From contig JAJYMI010000092.1 of NCBI GenBank assembly GCA_021787125.1, positions 1 to 40,952 of the forward strand: 40,952 nt of DNA. The letters are read 5' to 3'. The notes under the pieces were generated by a model, which ran no database searches, was not told where the DNA came from, and worked only from the letters and a program-made list of their open reading frames with translations. Positions within the stretch are counted from its first letter, which is position 1, and every line of letters begins with the position of its first letter. Below, in pieces: positions 18,166-27,684 of this stretch. This stretch comes from Thermoplasmata archaeon. GTDB taxonomy: Archaea; Thermoplasmatota; Thermoplasmata; Thermoplasmatales; GCA-001856825. The position numbers and the translations under genes were made by a program.

Positions 18166-18663
18166 ATGAAGTCCAGATACATAATGCCGCTGAAGAGGAG
18201 AAGGCTCAAGAAGACGGATTACAGGAAGAGACTGGCGCTCATCAAGGGAGGAGTCCCGAGGGCAGTCATAAGGAAATCGATCAAGAACATCAGGGTGGAC
18301 ATTGCGGAGTATGCCGTGAACGGCGACAAGATCGTTGCACACGGATCCACCATAGAGCTGAAGAAGTTCGGGTGGACCAGCCCGACCGGAAACACTCCGT
18401 CTTCGTACCTCGCAGGGTACCTGGTTGGCCTAAGGGCCAAGAAGAAGGGGATAAAGAAGGTCATAGTTGACCTCGGCAGGCAGAAGGTCATAAAGGGAGG
18501 GAAACTGATGGCTTGCGTCCAGGGTCTGGTAGATTCTGGAGTCAAGGTGCCAGTGGACAAGAAGTTCCTGCCACACAAGGACAGGCTGGCAGGGAAACAC
18601 CTGAAGACGATCAAGGAAAATGCGATAGATGAGGTCAAGAAAGCTATGGAGGAATCACTGTGA
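18166..18663 (+). CDS. rpl18: 50S ribosomal protein L18
   Basis: [34 protein letters not shown]; synteny; start ATG 18166 (ORF track GTG 18157). Confidence 0.94.
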   Translation: MKSRYIMPLKRRRLKKTDYRKRLALIKGGVPRAVIRKSIKNIRVDIAEYAVNGDKIVAHGSTIELKKFGWTSPTGNTPSSYLAGYLVGLRAKKKGIKKVIVDLGRQKVIKGGKLMACVQGLVDSGVKVPVDKKFLPHKDRLAGKHLKTIKENAIDEVKKAMEESL

Positions 18664-19346
18664 CAAAGGAAGCAATAGAATGGATACCCAAGACCAGACT
18701 CGGAAAGATGGTCAAGGAAGGGAAGATCAAGTCGATTTCAGAGGTGCTCGGAACCCACATGCCGATAAGAGAACCCGGTATAGTTGACACCCTCGTCCCG
18801 AACATAGAGGACGAGGTCATAGAGATAAAGATGGTACAGAAGATGTCAGATTCGGGAAGGAAGGTCAAGTTTGCGGCGACCGTAGTCATCGGCAACAAGG
18901 ATGGATACGTCGGTATGGGCCACGGCAAGGCCAGGGAAACGGGAGATGCAATAGAGAAAGCGATAGAGAATGCCAAGATAAACCTGATCGAAATCAAGAG
19001 AGGGTGCGGATCCTGGGAGTGCGGATGCGGCAGGAGTCACACCGTTCCGTTCCAGGTAATGGGCAAGTCCGGATCGGTCCGGGTCTACCTGAAACCTGCG
19101 CCACAGGGGGTCGGACTGGCGATCGGGGACATACCGAAGAAGGTACTTTCGATAGCGGGGATACAGGACACCTGGGGGTTTTCAGAGGGGCACACCAAGA
19201 GCACGGTGAATTTTGCATACGCAACGTTCAACGCACTCAAGGAGACGGCCAAGTTCAAGATAAACGATAAACTGACCCTCAGTACCCCGATATACAAGGG
19301 AGGTGTGATGAATGTTAGCAGTGATAAAAGTCAGGGGAAGCAATAA
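18660..19346 (+). CDS. rps5: 30S ribosomal protein S5
   Basis: [28 protein letters not shown]. Confidence 0.97.
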   Translation: MTKEAIEWIPKTRLGKMVKEGKIKSISEVLGTHMPIREPGIVDTLVPNIEDEVIEIKMVQKMSDSGRKVKFAATVVIGNKDGYVGMGHGKARETGDAIEKAIENAKINLIEIKRGCGSWECGCGRSHTVPFQVMGKSGSVRVYLKPAPQGVGLAIGDIPKKVLSIAGIQDTWGFSEGHTKSTVNFAYATFNALKETAKFKINDKLTLSTPIYKGGVMNVSSDKSQGKQ

Positions 19347-19794
19347 GACGGAACCAGGAATAAGGCGGGCCTTTCAGGAACTCAGGCTGAACAAGAACAA
19401 CCACCTCGTACTGGTGGATGAATCGCAGGTCGGACAGGTGAAGAAGGCGAAGGACTACGTGACCTGGGGAGAGATAGACGAAGAGCATCTGGTCAGACTG
19501 CTCCAGGAGAGGGGGAGAATGACTGGTAACAAGCCCCTGGACGAAACCGTTTTAAAGGAACTTGGTTTTGGAACGTTCAAGGACGTGGCATCCAAGCTGC
19601 TTGACGGGAGCCTGAAGGTCAAGGACATCGATAGCATGAAACCGATTTTCAGGATGAACCCACCTAAGAGGGGATATCACTCCACGAAGAGGACTTTCAA
19701 TCTCAAGGGTGCACTCGGATACAGGGGAAAGGACATAAACAAACTGATAGACGCAATGCTGGAAGGTGGTAAGAGTGGTCAAGGAGAAAACTAA
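19312..19794 (+). CDS. rpl30: 50S ribosomal protein L30
   Basis: [63 protein letters not shown]. Confidence 0.96.
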   Translation: MLAVIKVRGSNKTEPGIRRAFQELRLNKNNHLVLVDESQVGQVKKAKDYVTWGEIDEEHLVRLLQERGRMTGNKPLDETVLKELGFGTFKDVASKLLDGSLKVKDIDSMKPIFRMNPPKRGYHSTKRTFNLKGALGYRGKDINKLIDAMLEGGKSGQGEN

Positions 19795-20215
19795 GAAGCT
19801 GAGAGGCGGGTCGTATGGCAGGGGACACAAGGCCGGAAGAGGAAAGGGAAAGAGAGGGGGAAAGGGAATGGCCGGCCTCGGAAAGCACAGGTGGATCTGG
19901 ATGCAGGTCAACATGCCGGACCACTACGGAGGACACGGGTTCGTCAGGCATGCTCAGAGCGTCGATGTGAGGGCAATAAACATAGGAGACATCGACAGGA
20001 CTTCCGACAGGCTCATAGAGAAAGGAGTGGCCAAGGTCGATGAAGACAAGGTGAGAGTCGACCTCGGCAAGATGGGGTACGGCGTCCTCCTCGGAGGGGG
20101 ACAGGTCGGGAGACCGTTCATCATAAAGGTAGGAAGGGCAACTGAGAAGGCAATAGAAAAGGTAAAGAGCGCAGGGGGAGAGGTAGAAACTGATGGCGGA
20201 GATAAAGAGGAATAG
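19766..20215 (+). CDS. rpl15: 50S ribosomal protein L15
   Basis: [34 protein letters not shown]; start GTG 19766 or 19775. Confidence 0.95.
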   Translation: MVRVVKEKTKKLRGGSYGRGHKAGRGKGKRGGKGMAGLGKHRWIWMQVNMPDHYGGHGFVRHAQSVDVRAINIGDIDRTSDRLIEKGVAKVDEDKVRVDLGKMGYGVLLGGGQVGRPFIIKVGRATEKAIEKVKSAGGEVETDGGDKEE

Positions 20216-21950
20216 ATTAGTTTCCATACCTCTGATTCTCGTATTCGCTCTCAACGTATACATCGACTACAGGTACACACACTACAGCATAGTCTACACA
20301 GTGATTCTGTCGCTGTTCCTGTCGCCGCTATACTACCTGGCATACCTCCTGCTGTCGTACACCGGAGAGGGATCGAGATTATATGGCTGGAAGAACCTCG
20401 TCGAGAGGCTCCCTGCCGTAAAGAAGCCAGGTAGACACGTACGTTTCAAGGAGAAGTTCCTCTGGACCGCGCTGGTCCTCATCATATACTTCGCTCTCTC
20501 GAACATATTCGTTTTCGGGCTGGAGAAGTCCCAGATTATTGATGTATTCGCTCAGTTCCGTACGATCTTCGCAGGCCAGGCTGGTTCGATTATGGACCTC
20601 GGAATAGGTCCCATAGTCACGGCGAGCATCATAATGCAGCTGTTTGCGGGTGCAAAGATAATCAACATAGATCTGACGAAGGGCGAGGATAAGGCTCTCT
20701 ACCAGGGGGCGCAGAAGCTCCTGGTCATAATCATGATATTCGTGGAGGCGATACCGCAGGTCTTCGGGTATCTGCCACCAGATTCTGCATTTATAAGTGC
20801 ACTGAATGGAACCGTCCCGGGCTATGGACTGTTGCTCGCCAGGATGGCGATCATACTCCAGATATTCATGGGTTCGTACCTGCTGTTCTTCATGGATGAA
20901 CTCGTATCAAAGTGGGGTATAGGTTCGGGTGTGTCGCTGTTCATCGCTGCAGGCGTCTCGCAGGCACTGATTCTCGGTACTCTCAACTGGGTGCCATCGA
21001 GCACGACGACTGCTCTATCGATACTCAACCCTCCCAGCGGTGCTCTTCCAAAGACATTCTACCTGCTGGGACACTTCAGCTCTGCCCAGCTCTTCTCAGG
21101 GGGACTGGAGAGGATAGTGTTCGCACCTCCAAATCCGCTGATAGCCCTGGCAGGAACGATTTTCATCTTCTTCCTCGTGGTCTGGGCACAGACCGTCAAG
21201 GTTGAACTTCCGCTCGCTCACGAGAGGGCAAGGGGCGCAAGAGGAAGGTATCCGATACAGCTGATGTATGCTTCAAACATACCTGTCATACTTGCGGCCG
21301 CGGTTCTTGCGAACTTATCAATGTGGTCGCTGGTGTTCTGGACCAATCCATCACTGGCCCACGTGCCGATACTCGGACACGATTTCTTCCTGGGGGCTTA
21401 TCCAACTTCATCTCTCGCATCACAGCTCAACATCCAGCAGACCACACCCATAGGGGGACTCGCGTGGTACCTTGCAAATCCGAACGGGATAGCCAACTGG
21501 CTCTTCCCGATGCTCCAACCCTCGGTCTATCAGACACAGCTCATCGGGCACCCGCCCTGGGAGATGGGTATTCACGTCCTGGCATACGTCACGTTCATGG
21601 TCGGTGCATCGATTATGTTTGCAAGGTTCTGGATCGAGACGACCAACATGAACTCCGAGGGTGTAGCCAGACAGATACAGAGTTCGGGGATGCAGATACC
21701 AGGATTCAGGAGGGATCCTAGGGTCCTGAAACGCGTCCTGGACAAGTACATTCCAGCGATCACGGTCTTCAGCGGTGCTGCCGTTGGAGCGCTGGCAGCT
21801 GGAGCCGACCTCATAGGCACGGTCGGTAATGCATCTGGAACGGGAGTACTGCTGACCGTCGGTATAGTCATACAGCTGTACCAGGCGATGGGCAAGGAAC
21901 AGCTGACCGAGATGTATCCCTTCATGAGAGACTTCTTTGGAGGGCTGTAA
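20193..21950 (+). CDS. secY: Preprotein translocase subunit SecY with N-terminal extension
   Basis: KEKFLWTALVLIIYFALSNIFVFGL, DLGIGPIVTASIIMQLFAGAKII, ELPLAHERARGARGRYPIQLMYASNIPVIL. Confidence 0.96.
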   Translation: MAEIKRNRLVSIPLILVFALNVYIDYRYTHYSIVYTVILSLFLSPLYYLAYLLLSYTGEGSRLYGWKNLVERLPAVKKPGRHVRFKEKFLWTALVLIIYFALSNIFVFGLEKSQIIDVFAQFRTIFAGQAGSIMDLGIGPIVTASIIMQLFAGAKIINIDLTKGEDKALYQGAQKLLVIIMIFVEAIPQVFGYLPPDSAFISALNGTVPGYGLLLARMAIILQIFMGSYLLFFMDELVSKWGIGSGVSLFIAAGVSQALILGTLNWVPSSTTTALSILNPPSGALPKTFYLLGHFSSAQLFSGGLERIVFAPPNPLIALAGTIFIFFLVVWAQTVKVELPLAHERARGARGRYPIQLMYASNIPVILAAAVLANLSMWSLVFWTNPSLAHVPILGHDFFLGAYPTSSLASQLNIQQTTPIGGLAWYLANPNGIANWLFPMLQPSVYQTQLIGHPPWEMGIHVLAYVTFMVGASIMFARFWIETTNMNSEGVARQIQSSGMQIPGFRRDPRVLKRVLDKYIPAITVFSGAAVGALAAGADLIGTVGNASGTGVLLTVGIVIQLYQAMGKEQLTEMYPFMRDFFGGL

Positions 21951-22514
21951 GTGAGGGTCATAATAGGTGGCATACCTGGCGTTGGAAAGACCACAGTCCT
22001 GGATGAGATCGTAAAGGAAGGGTTCAGAGTGGAGAACTATGGAGACGCGATGCTGAAGGAGGCTATCTCGATGGACTATGCAAAGAACAGGGACGAGCTG
22101 AGAAAGCTCCCGGTCGAGAGACAGAAGGAGATCCAGATGCTGGCAGCCGAGAAGCTGGCACGCTTCAAGGACGTCATTATCGATACTCACTTCTCGATCA
22201 ACACGCATGGCGGTTATCTGCCCGGTCTTCCGGTAGCCGTGCTCAACGTACTTCAACCCGATCTGTTCGTTTCGGTAGAGGCTGATCCACTCGAGGTGTT
22301 CGAGAGGAGGAAGAACGACCCGAGGAGGAACAGGGACAGGGATTCACTGGAAAGGATAAGGGCACACTTGGAAGCAAACAGGAGCTATGGCATAACTTAT
22401 TCAGCAATGACAGGCTCTCCACTTCTGGTTGTCATGAACGAGAACGGCAAGGTCAAGGAGGCATCTGTTAAGATAATCCAGGCCATAAAGCCGCACGATG
22501 GAGGAGTGAAATGA
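21951..22514 (+). CDS. adkA: Adenylate kinase, archaeal type
   Basis: VIIGGIPGVGKTTV P-loop; DVIIDTHFSINTHGGYLPGLP. Confidence 0.93.
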   Translation: MRVIIGGIPGVGKTTVLDEIVKEGFRVENYGDAMLKEAISMDYAKNRDELRKLPVERQKEIQMLAAEKLARFKDVIIDTHFSINTHGGYLPGLPVAVLNVLQPDLFVSVEADPLEVFERRKNDPRRNRDRDSLERIRAHLEANRSYGITYSAMTGSPLLVVMNENGKVKEASVKIIQAIKPHDGGVK

Positions 22515-23239
22515 GTCAGAGACCAGGGGCAGTGCCCCAGACCAGGGAACAGCAACAGGCCATGTCGGCCGGCATGAGGACGCAGATGCTCTACATGTTG
22601 CTCATGTTCCTCGTGATATTCGTCTACAGCATCCCTACAATAAGGAATGCATTTGCAATTCCCATGACCTACATTCTTCAGCCGGTCATTGGGTTCGGTT
22701 TCAAATACCCGCTGTTCACAATACTGGGAGCGGCCCTGGTGACGGGTTTCGTCAACACCATAGCCAGGCACTTCTTCACAGATTACTTCGGAATGGCAGA
22801 GATGCAACACAAGAGCAGGAAGCTCCAGCAGAGATACAGAGAGGCAATAAGGAGCAGGGACAAAACGGAAATGGACACGGTGAGGGCGGAACAATCCAAG
22901 TCGATGCAGGACTCGATGAAGCTCACCCAGCAGCAGATGAAGCCCACCATAGTGACGATGCTCCTGTCCGTCTTGATCTATGCGTGGCTGATCAAGTTCA
23001 TGTATTACATCAAGGGAAGCGTCACGCTTAGCACCTATCTTCTCATCTCATATCCGTTCGGGGCTGTACAGGGGAACCTTATGCACCCCATCTATGGCGG
23101 ATTCCCAGTATGGATGCTGCTCTATCTCACGTTTTCAGTGACTTTCCTATATCCGCTGCAGTATGGACTGAAGCTGTGGTACATGACGCGGAAGGTAAAG
23201 AATGAGGGTAACTATATCCGGCCCGCCGGGCAGCGGTAA
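22511..23239 (+). CDS. DUF106/EMC3-TMCO1 (Oxa1-superfamily) membrane protein
   Basis: Three TM regions with a coiled-coil after TM1; location between adk and cmk as in other archaea. Confidence 0.8.
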   Translation: MSQRPGAVPQTREQQQAMSAGMRTQMLYMLLMFLVIFVYSIPTIRNAFAIPMTYILQPVIGFGFKYPLFTILGAALVTGFVNTIARHFFTDYFGMAEMQHKSRKLQQRYREAIRSRDKTEMDTVRAEQSKSMQDSMKLTQQQMKPTIVTMLLSVLIYAWLIKFMYYIKGSVTLSTYLLISYPFGAVQGNLMHPIYGGFPVWMLLYLTFSVTFLYPLQYGLKLWYMTRKVKNEGNYIRPAGQR

Positions 23240-23756
23240 GACAACGGTTGCAGAGATAGTCAGCAACAGGTTGTCTTACGAGCTAGTGACCGGCGGAAAG
23301 ATATTCCGCGAGCGAGCCAACGATATGAAGATCTCCCTGGCAGAACTGGGCACGGAAGCGGAGAAGGACGGCAGGTACGACAGGATGCTGGACGGATTTC
23401 TGCTTGACGTCCTCAGGTCCAGACAGGACGTGATCGTCGAGTCAAGGCTCTCAGGGTGGCTCTGCCATCTCAACGGAATTACCGCTTTCAAGGTGTTCGT
23501 GGATGCTAGAGAGGAGGTCAGGCTCGAAAGGATCAGGAATTCCATCCAACACAGAGCTGAGGAGAAGGGGGACAACATCCTGTTTCAGATGAGAGAGAGG
23601 GAGGAAAGCGAGTGGGAGCGTTACAAGAAATACTACGGCATAGACTACAGGGACACATCAATATACGATCTGGTAGTTGACGCAAGCGATGATAGTGCAG
23701 ATGAGGTTGCGGGGGTGATAATCGGTGGGCTCAATCTTCGGAAAGGAACCAGCTGA
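23202..23756 (+). CDS. cmk: Cytidylate kinase
   Basis: ISGPPGSGKTTVAEIVSNRLSYELVTGGKIFRERA; VIVESRLSGWL. Confidence 0.9.
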   Translation: MRVTISGPPGSGKTTVAEIVSNRLSYELVTGGKIFRERANDMKISLAELGTEAEKDGRYDRMLDGFLLDVLRSRQDVIVESRLSGWLCHLNGITAFKVFVDAREEVRLERIRNSIQHRAEEKGDNILFQMREREESEWERYKKYYGIDYRDTSIYDLVVDASDDSADEVAGVIIGGLNLRKGTS

Positions 23757-24624
23757 AAGGACGATCGAGGAGCGCATCAACTTTGGTTTTGTCGTGATAG
23801 ACAAGCCGCGTGGCCCAACTTCACACCAGGTCTCGGCATGGGTGAAAGAAATTCTCGGAATATCGAAGGCCGGACACGTTGGCACGCTTGATCCCAACGT
23901 CACCGGAGTGCTGCCTGTGGGATTGGAAAAGGCCACCAGGCTTGCCGATTTCCTGCACGAGCAGGGGAAGGAGTACGTATCACTAATGCTTCTTCACAAA
24001 CCGGTCGACAGGACGAGAGTCGAGGACGTCATGAAGGAATTTACGGGACAGATATTCCAGTTCCCTCCTCTGAGATCTGCCGTCGCAAGGAATCTCAGGA
24101 AGAGGGAGATATATTCACTCAAGCTCATGGAAATGAAGGACAGGCACGTCCTGTTCAGGGCAAACGTTGAGTCCGGCGTCTACATCAGAACGCTCTGCAG
24201 AGACATGGGAGATGCGATGCTGGTGGGTGCCAATATGGTTGAGCTCAGGAGAACCAGGAGCGGCCCGCTGGACGAATCAAACCTCTCCACTCTTCAAAAA
24301 CTGAAGGATGCATTCACTCTATACAAGGAGGGTGACGACAAGTTGCTTTCCAGTCTGTTACTGGACCCGGAACAAGTGACAAGGGACTATCCCAAGGTGA
24401 CCATAAAGGAGAGCGCTATCGATGCCATAGCCCACGGAGCGAGCGTCTTCAGGAAGGGAATCATAGAGGACTATGGCGAGGGAAAGACGGTCAGGATAAT
24501 GAGCCCAAAGGGCGAACTTCTGGCGATGGGAGAAAGGGATGGAGAGAACATCAAACCTGCAGTGGTACTCATAGACAGGGGTGTGTACCCCAAAGGCTGG
24601 AAGAGCCCCAGTCAGCCCATATAA
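23725..24624 (+). CDS. cbf5: H/ACA RNP pseudouridine synthase Cbf5/TruB family with PUA domain
   Basis: VIDKPRGPTSHQVSAWVK, KAGHVGTLDPNVTGVLPVGLEKATRL, GVYIRTLCRDMG. Confidence 0.95.
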   Translation: MGSIFGKEPAERTIEERINFGFVVIDKPRGPTSHQVSAWVKEILGISKAGHVGTLDPNVTGVLPVGLEKATRLADFLHEQGKEYVSLMLLHKPVDRTRVEDVMKEFTGQIFQFPPLRSAVARNLRKREIYSLKLMEMKDRHVLFRANVESGVYIRTLCRDMGDAMLVGANMVELRRTRSGPLDESNLSTLQKLKDAFTLYKEGDDKLLSSLLLDPEQVTRDYPKVTIKESAIDAIAHGASVFRKGIIEDYGEGKTVRIMSPKGELLAMGERDGENIKPAVVLIDRGVYPKGWKSPSQPI

Positions 24625-24654
24625 AATATTTTAATCATTAGCTTATATACATAA

Positions 24655-25890
24655 GTGTACAGCAGTTTCCTTGCACCCATTCTGATTGCGCTGACGCTGG
24701 GTTACCTGGCTACGCTTATTGCAAGACTGACTGGAACTGTGTACATCCCTTATCTGCTCGTGCTGGGAATAATAGTGGGTCCCGTGCTGGCCCTGATAAA
24801 GCCGAGTGAGGCGTATCTTCTCTTCTACAATTACGTCGGTCCCATCGGTGCAGCATTTGTGATACTCGCAGAATCTGCAAAGATTCCCAGGTACTTGCTG
24901 CGGAGAATAGTCAAGCCTCTTTCTATGATGTTGACGTTCGTGCTGTTCGTCACGGGAATCACAACCGGAGTGATACTGGTCTTCCTTCTGAGGGCACCAG
25001 TGTGGGTAGGCTTCATGGTGGGAGCGATCATTTCATCCACTGACCCTGCATCAGTCATCACATCACTGAAGAAGACCAAGGTGTCGGAAGTCCCTTCCAC
25101 CCTGCTGGTCACCGAGTCAGTGTTCAATGACCCATTCTCATACCTGTTCCTTGTGCTGGTCGTACTGATATTCTTGCCGGGTAACATGTCGTACGTGCAG
25201 GCATCTCCGTTCTCCTTCAACAACATCTTCCTCTACGTGTTCTTCACTCAGGGTCTGTTTCCCGTACTGATTGCAGGCGCCCTTTTTGGACTGCTCTACC
25301 TGCTGAGGATAAAACTTCCCAAGGACTTCAAGGAGTACTACACAGCAATGTTTCTCCTGTTTGGTCTATCGGCATACTCCATCACGGTTGTAGCGGGAGG
25401 CTCAGGGTATATGGCTGCTGCAATATTCGGTGTGCTTTCAGGAAACTTCATGCCGAGAGATACGGAGTTCGAAAGCTACAAATCGTTCATGGACAACATC
25501 TCGACGTTCGCTGCAATACTGATATTTGTGTTTCTGGGCGCGTCCATCAATCTCTCGATCCTCATCTCTTTTGTTATACCCGGAGTCTTGATCGCACTGA
25601 TACTGATATTTGTCGTCAGACCCTTCTCAGTTGTTTTGGCCGGATCGATAGACCTGGACATGAAATACGGTGATCTGCTGTTCGTTGGGCTCGAAGGTAC
25701 CAGGGGTGTCTTTCCAGCCATTCTGGCTCCGACGGTGCTCATCATAGGAACCGATACGAACAATGTCCTGCTGCAGTACTGGGGGCAGGCCATAGAGGCA
25801 ATCGTGCTGGTGGTCATATTCACCTCACTCACCATCCAACCCCTTCTGATGGGGCGAATATACAAGGCGCTCCACAAGGACGAGACGTAG
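24655..25890 (+). CDS. Cation:proton antiporter, CPA1/NhaP type
   Basis: GAIISSTDPASVITSLKK, VTESVFNDPFSYL, EGTRGVFPAILAP. Confidence 0.88.
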   Translation: MYSSFLAPILIALTLGYLATLIARLTGTVYIPYLLVLGIIVGPVLALIKPSEAYLLFYNYVGPIGAAFVILAESAKIPRYLLRRIVKPLSMMLTFVLFVTGITTGVILVFLLRAPVWVGFMVGAIISSTDPASVITSLKKTKVSEVPSTLLVTESVFNDPFSYLFLVLVVLIFLPGNMSYVQASPFSFNNIFLYVFFTQGLFPVLIAGALFGLLYLLRIKLPKDFKEYYTAMFLLFGLSAYSITVVAGGSGYMAAAIFGVLSGNFMPRDTEFESYKSFMDNISTFAAILIFVFLGASINLSILISFVIPGVLIALILIFVVRPFSVVLAGSIDLDMKYGDLLFVGLEGTRGVFPAILAPTVLIIGTDTNNVLLQYWGQAIEAIVLVVIFTSLTIQPLLMGRIYKALHKDET

Positions 25891-25948
25891 ACAGAGGAAA
25901 ATCTCTGTTGAAGAAATCTGGCCCACTGAAGAAGAAATTTCGTTATCT

Positions 25949-26113
25949 CTAAATGTTCTCAAATTCCTCGCTGACGTCTATTATGACTTGTTCCATCAGC
26001 TTATCGATGTTTCTTGCGGAGAACTCTCTCAGACCGCCCATTTCACTCTTAACCTTGGCAACGAATTTTGAATTTTCCGTAAAAATGTCGAAGTGAACAA
26101 GAAGCTCTTCCAT
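25949..26113 (-). CDS. Small hypothetical protein (54 aa; absent from ORF track)
   Basis: Translates as MEELLVHFDIFTENSKFVAKVKSEMGGLREFSARNIDKLMEQVIIDVSEEFENI; TATA-like tttatac about 26-30 nt upstream on the minus strand. Confidence 0.6.
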   Translation of the reverse strand: MEELLVHFDIFTENSKFVAKVKSEMGGLREFSARNIDKLMEQVIIDVSEEFENI

Positions 26114-26278
26114 AGGTGCTAATGGGCATGCTGTATAAATTCTTAACTCATTTCTGGAGCTAAATCTGCAGCTCTCTTTGATGAAAATGAGGGGACCATG
26201 GGAGTATCACATCATAAAAAACTAATATGACAATATGATTATGGACTGGGAAGTGAAAGGAACTGTGATGTCACATTG

Positions 26279-27325
26279 ATGAGACTCGGCAAAGCTCTCC
26301 CTCTGAGAACTATCCTATTTCCAGTATTTGTAATGATTTCCATGATACTGGGAGTAGAACTCAGTTTCAGAGCTAGTAATTATATCGCGGGTGTGTCCAC
26401 GTTCGGAATTCCGATCGGGCTTTTCTTTATGATCTATCCCGCTATGACGAAGGTTCATCTGAAAGAGATTCTGGGTGGAATGAAAGACATCAGGAAACTT
26501 GGCCTTATGGTATTCTTGAATTATGCAATTGCACCTTTTCTTGTCGCCGGTCTGGGCTATTTTTTCTTTTTCGAGATCTTTGAAAGATTCGGACTTATAA
26601 GTTCGCAGATTGGTTCCCAAGTGCTGGTAGGAATAATCCTACTCGGGGTTGCACCGTGCATTGCAATGGTGATGGTCTGGACGGACTTGGCCAAGGGGAA
26701 TCTCGCAGCCGGAGTGTCATTCGTAGCCTGGAATTCTATAATTCAGGTCCTGACAACTCCATTTCTCGTGTACCTGCTCGCAAGGACAACTCTGATCATT
26801 GATCCATTGGTCATTCTCAAGAGCGTGCTCCTGTACCTGGTAAGTCCATTGGTTGCTGGCTCACTGACCCGCTACCTGCTGAGCAGAAAAAAGTATTTCA
26901 CCGGACTTCTAAACCTGCTCGGAGGTGTCCAGATTCTGGCCCTCATGTTCACAATAGTGAGTATTTTCTGGAGCACGGGATCGGGTATACTGGATCACGC
27001 ATCACTCATCTGGATGGTCGGTGTCGTGATGCTGTCATTCTACTTTGTTCTGTTCCACCTCGGATACTTTGCCGCGAGAAAAGCAAAATTTGACTATCCA
27101 GACTCAACAGCAATTGGGTTCACCGTTTCTGCAAGAGACTTTGAGATCAGTATAGCCATCGCGATCGTTGCCTTTGCGGCCTATCCATATGTCATACTGA
27201 CCACTGCAATAGGACCTCTGTTGGAGATACCGCTGATGCTGATGATCGTGTGGTTGCAGCTCTCCAGGAGAAATGCTATTCTTAATTCAAATGCCATAAA
27301 GGAGGTGAGTGTGGCTGAAAAATGA
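26279..27325 (+). CDS. acr3: ACR3-family arsenite efflux transporter
   Basis: GVAPCIAMVMVWTDLAKGN motif with conserved Cys; about 10 TMs; followed by arsR-like gene; start ATG 26279 or TTG 26276. Confidence 0.8.
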   Translation: MRLGKALPLRTILFPVFVMISMILGVELSFRASNYIAGVSTFGIPIGLFFMIYPAMTKVHLKEILGGMKDIRKLGLMVFLNYAIAPFLVAGLGYFFFFEIFERFGLISSQIGSQVLVGIILLGVAPCIAMVMVWTDLAKGNLAAGVSFVAWNSIIQVLTTPFLVYLLARTTLIIDPLVILKSVLLYLVSPLVAGSLTRYLLSRKKYFTGLLNLLGGVQILALMFTIVSIFWSTGSGILDHASLIWMVGVVMLSFYFVLFHLGYFAARKAKFDYPDSTAIGFTVSARDFEISIAIAIVAFAAYPYVILTTAIGPLLEIPLMLMIVWLQLSRRNAILNSNAIKEVSVAEK

Positions 27326-27344
27326 AGTTGTCAGAGCGTGTACG

Positions 27345-27641
27345 ATGAGGAACATCGAGAAGGTCGACGTAACGGAGTATCAGAAACTGTCGGAGCTAGT
27401 CTCTGCGCTTGGGAATGGAACTAGAATTGCAATCCTCAAGATAATAGGGAAGTACGGAGAGGTGTGTACGTGTGAGCTGGAGACAGCGCTTGGTATTCCC
27501 CAATCAACTGTATCAGTACATCTTCACAGATTGTACGAAAATGGTCTGCTTGAAAAGAGGGAAGAATGGAAATACACCTACTACTCCGTGAATCCAAGAT
27601 TTAAGGAACTGATCAAGGTGGTCCTGGAATCCAAAGAGTAG
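27345..27641 (+). CDS. ArsR-family winged-helix metalloregulator
   Basis: CTCELETALGIPQSTVSVHLHRLYENGLLEKREEWKYTYYSV; CxC metal-site motif; adjacent to acr3. Confidence 0.85.
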   Translation: MRNIEKVDVTEYQKLSELVSALGNGTRIAILKIIGKYGEVCTCELETALGIPQSTVSVHLHRLYENGLLEKREEWKYTYYSVNPRFKELIKVVLESKE

Positions 27642-27684
27642 GGCGTTTGTCACTCACGAGTTTCAACAAAAATCTGAGAGGATC

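Noticed and set aside
19703-20263. 186-aa minus-strand ORF opposite rpl15
   Set aside because: Low-complexity Ser/Leu-rich product antisense to L15; spurious.
21420-22256. 278-aa minus-strand ORF opposite secY/adkA
   Set aside because: Antisense to two confidently identified genes; no recognisable domain; typical spurious ORF in purine-biased coding DNA.
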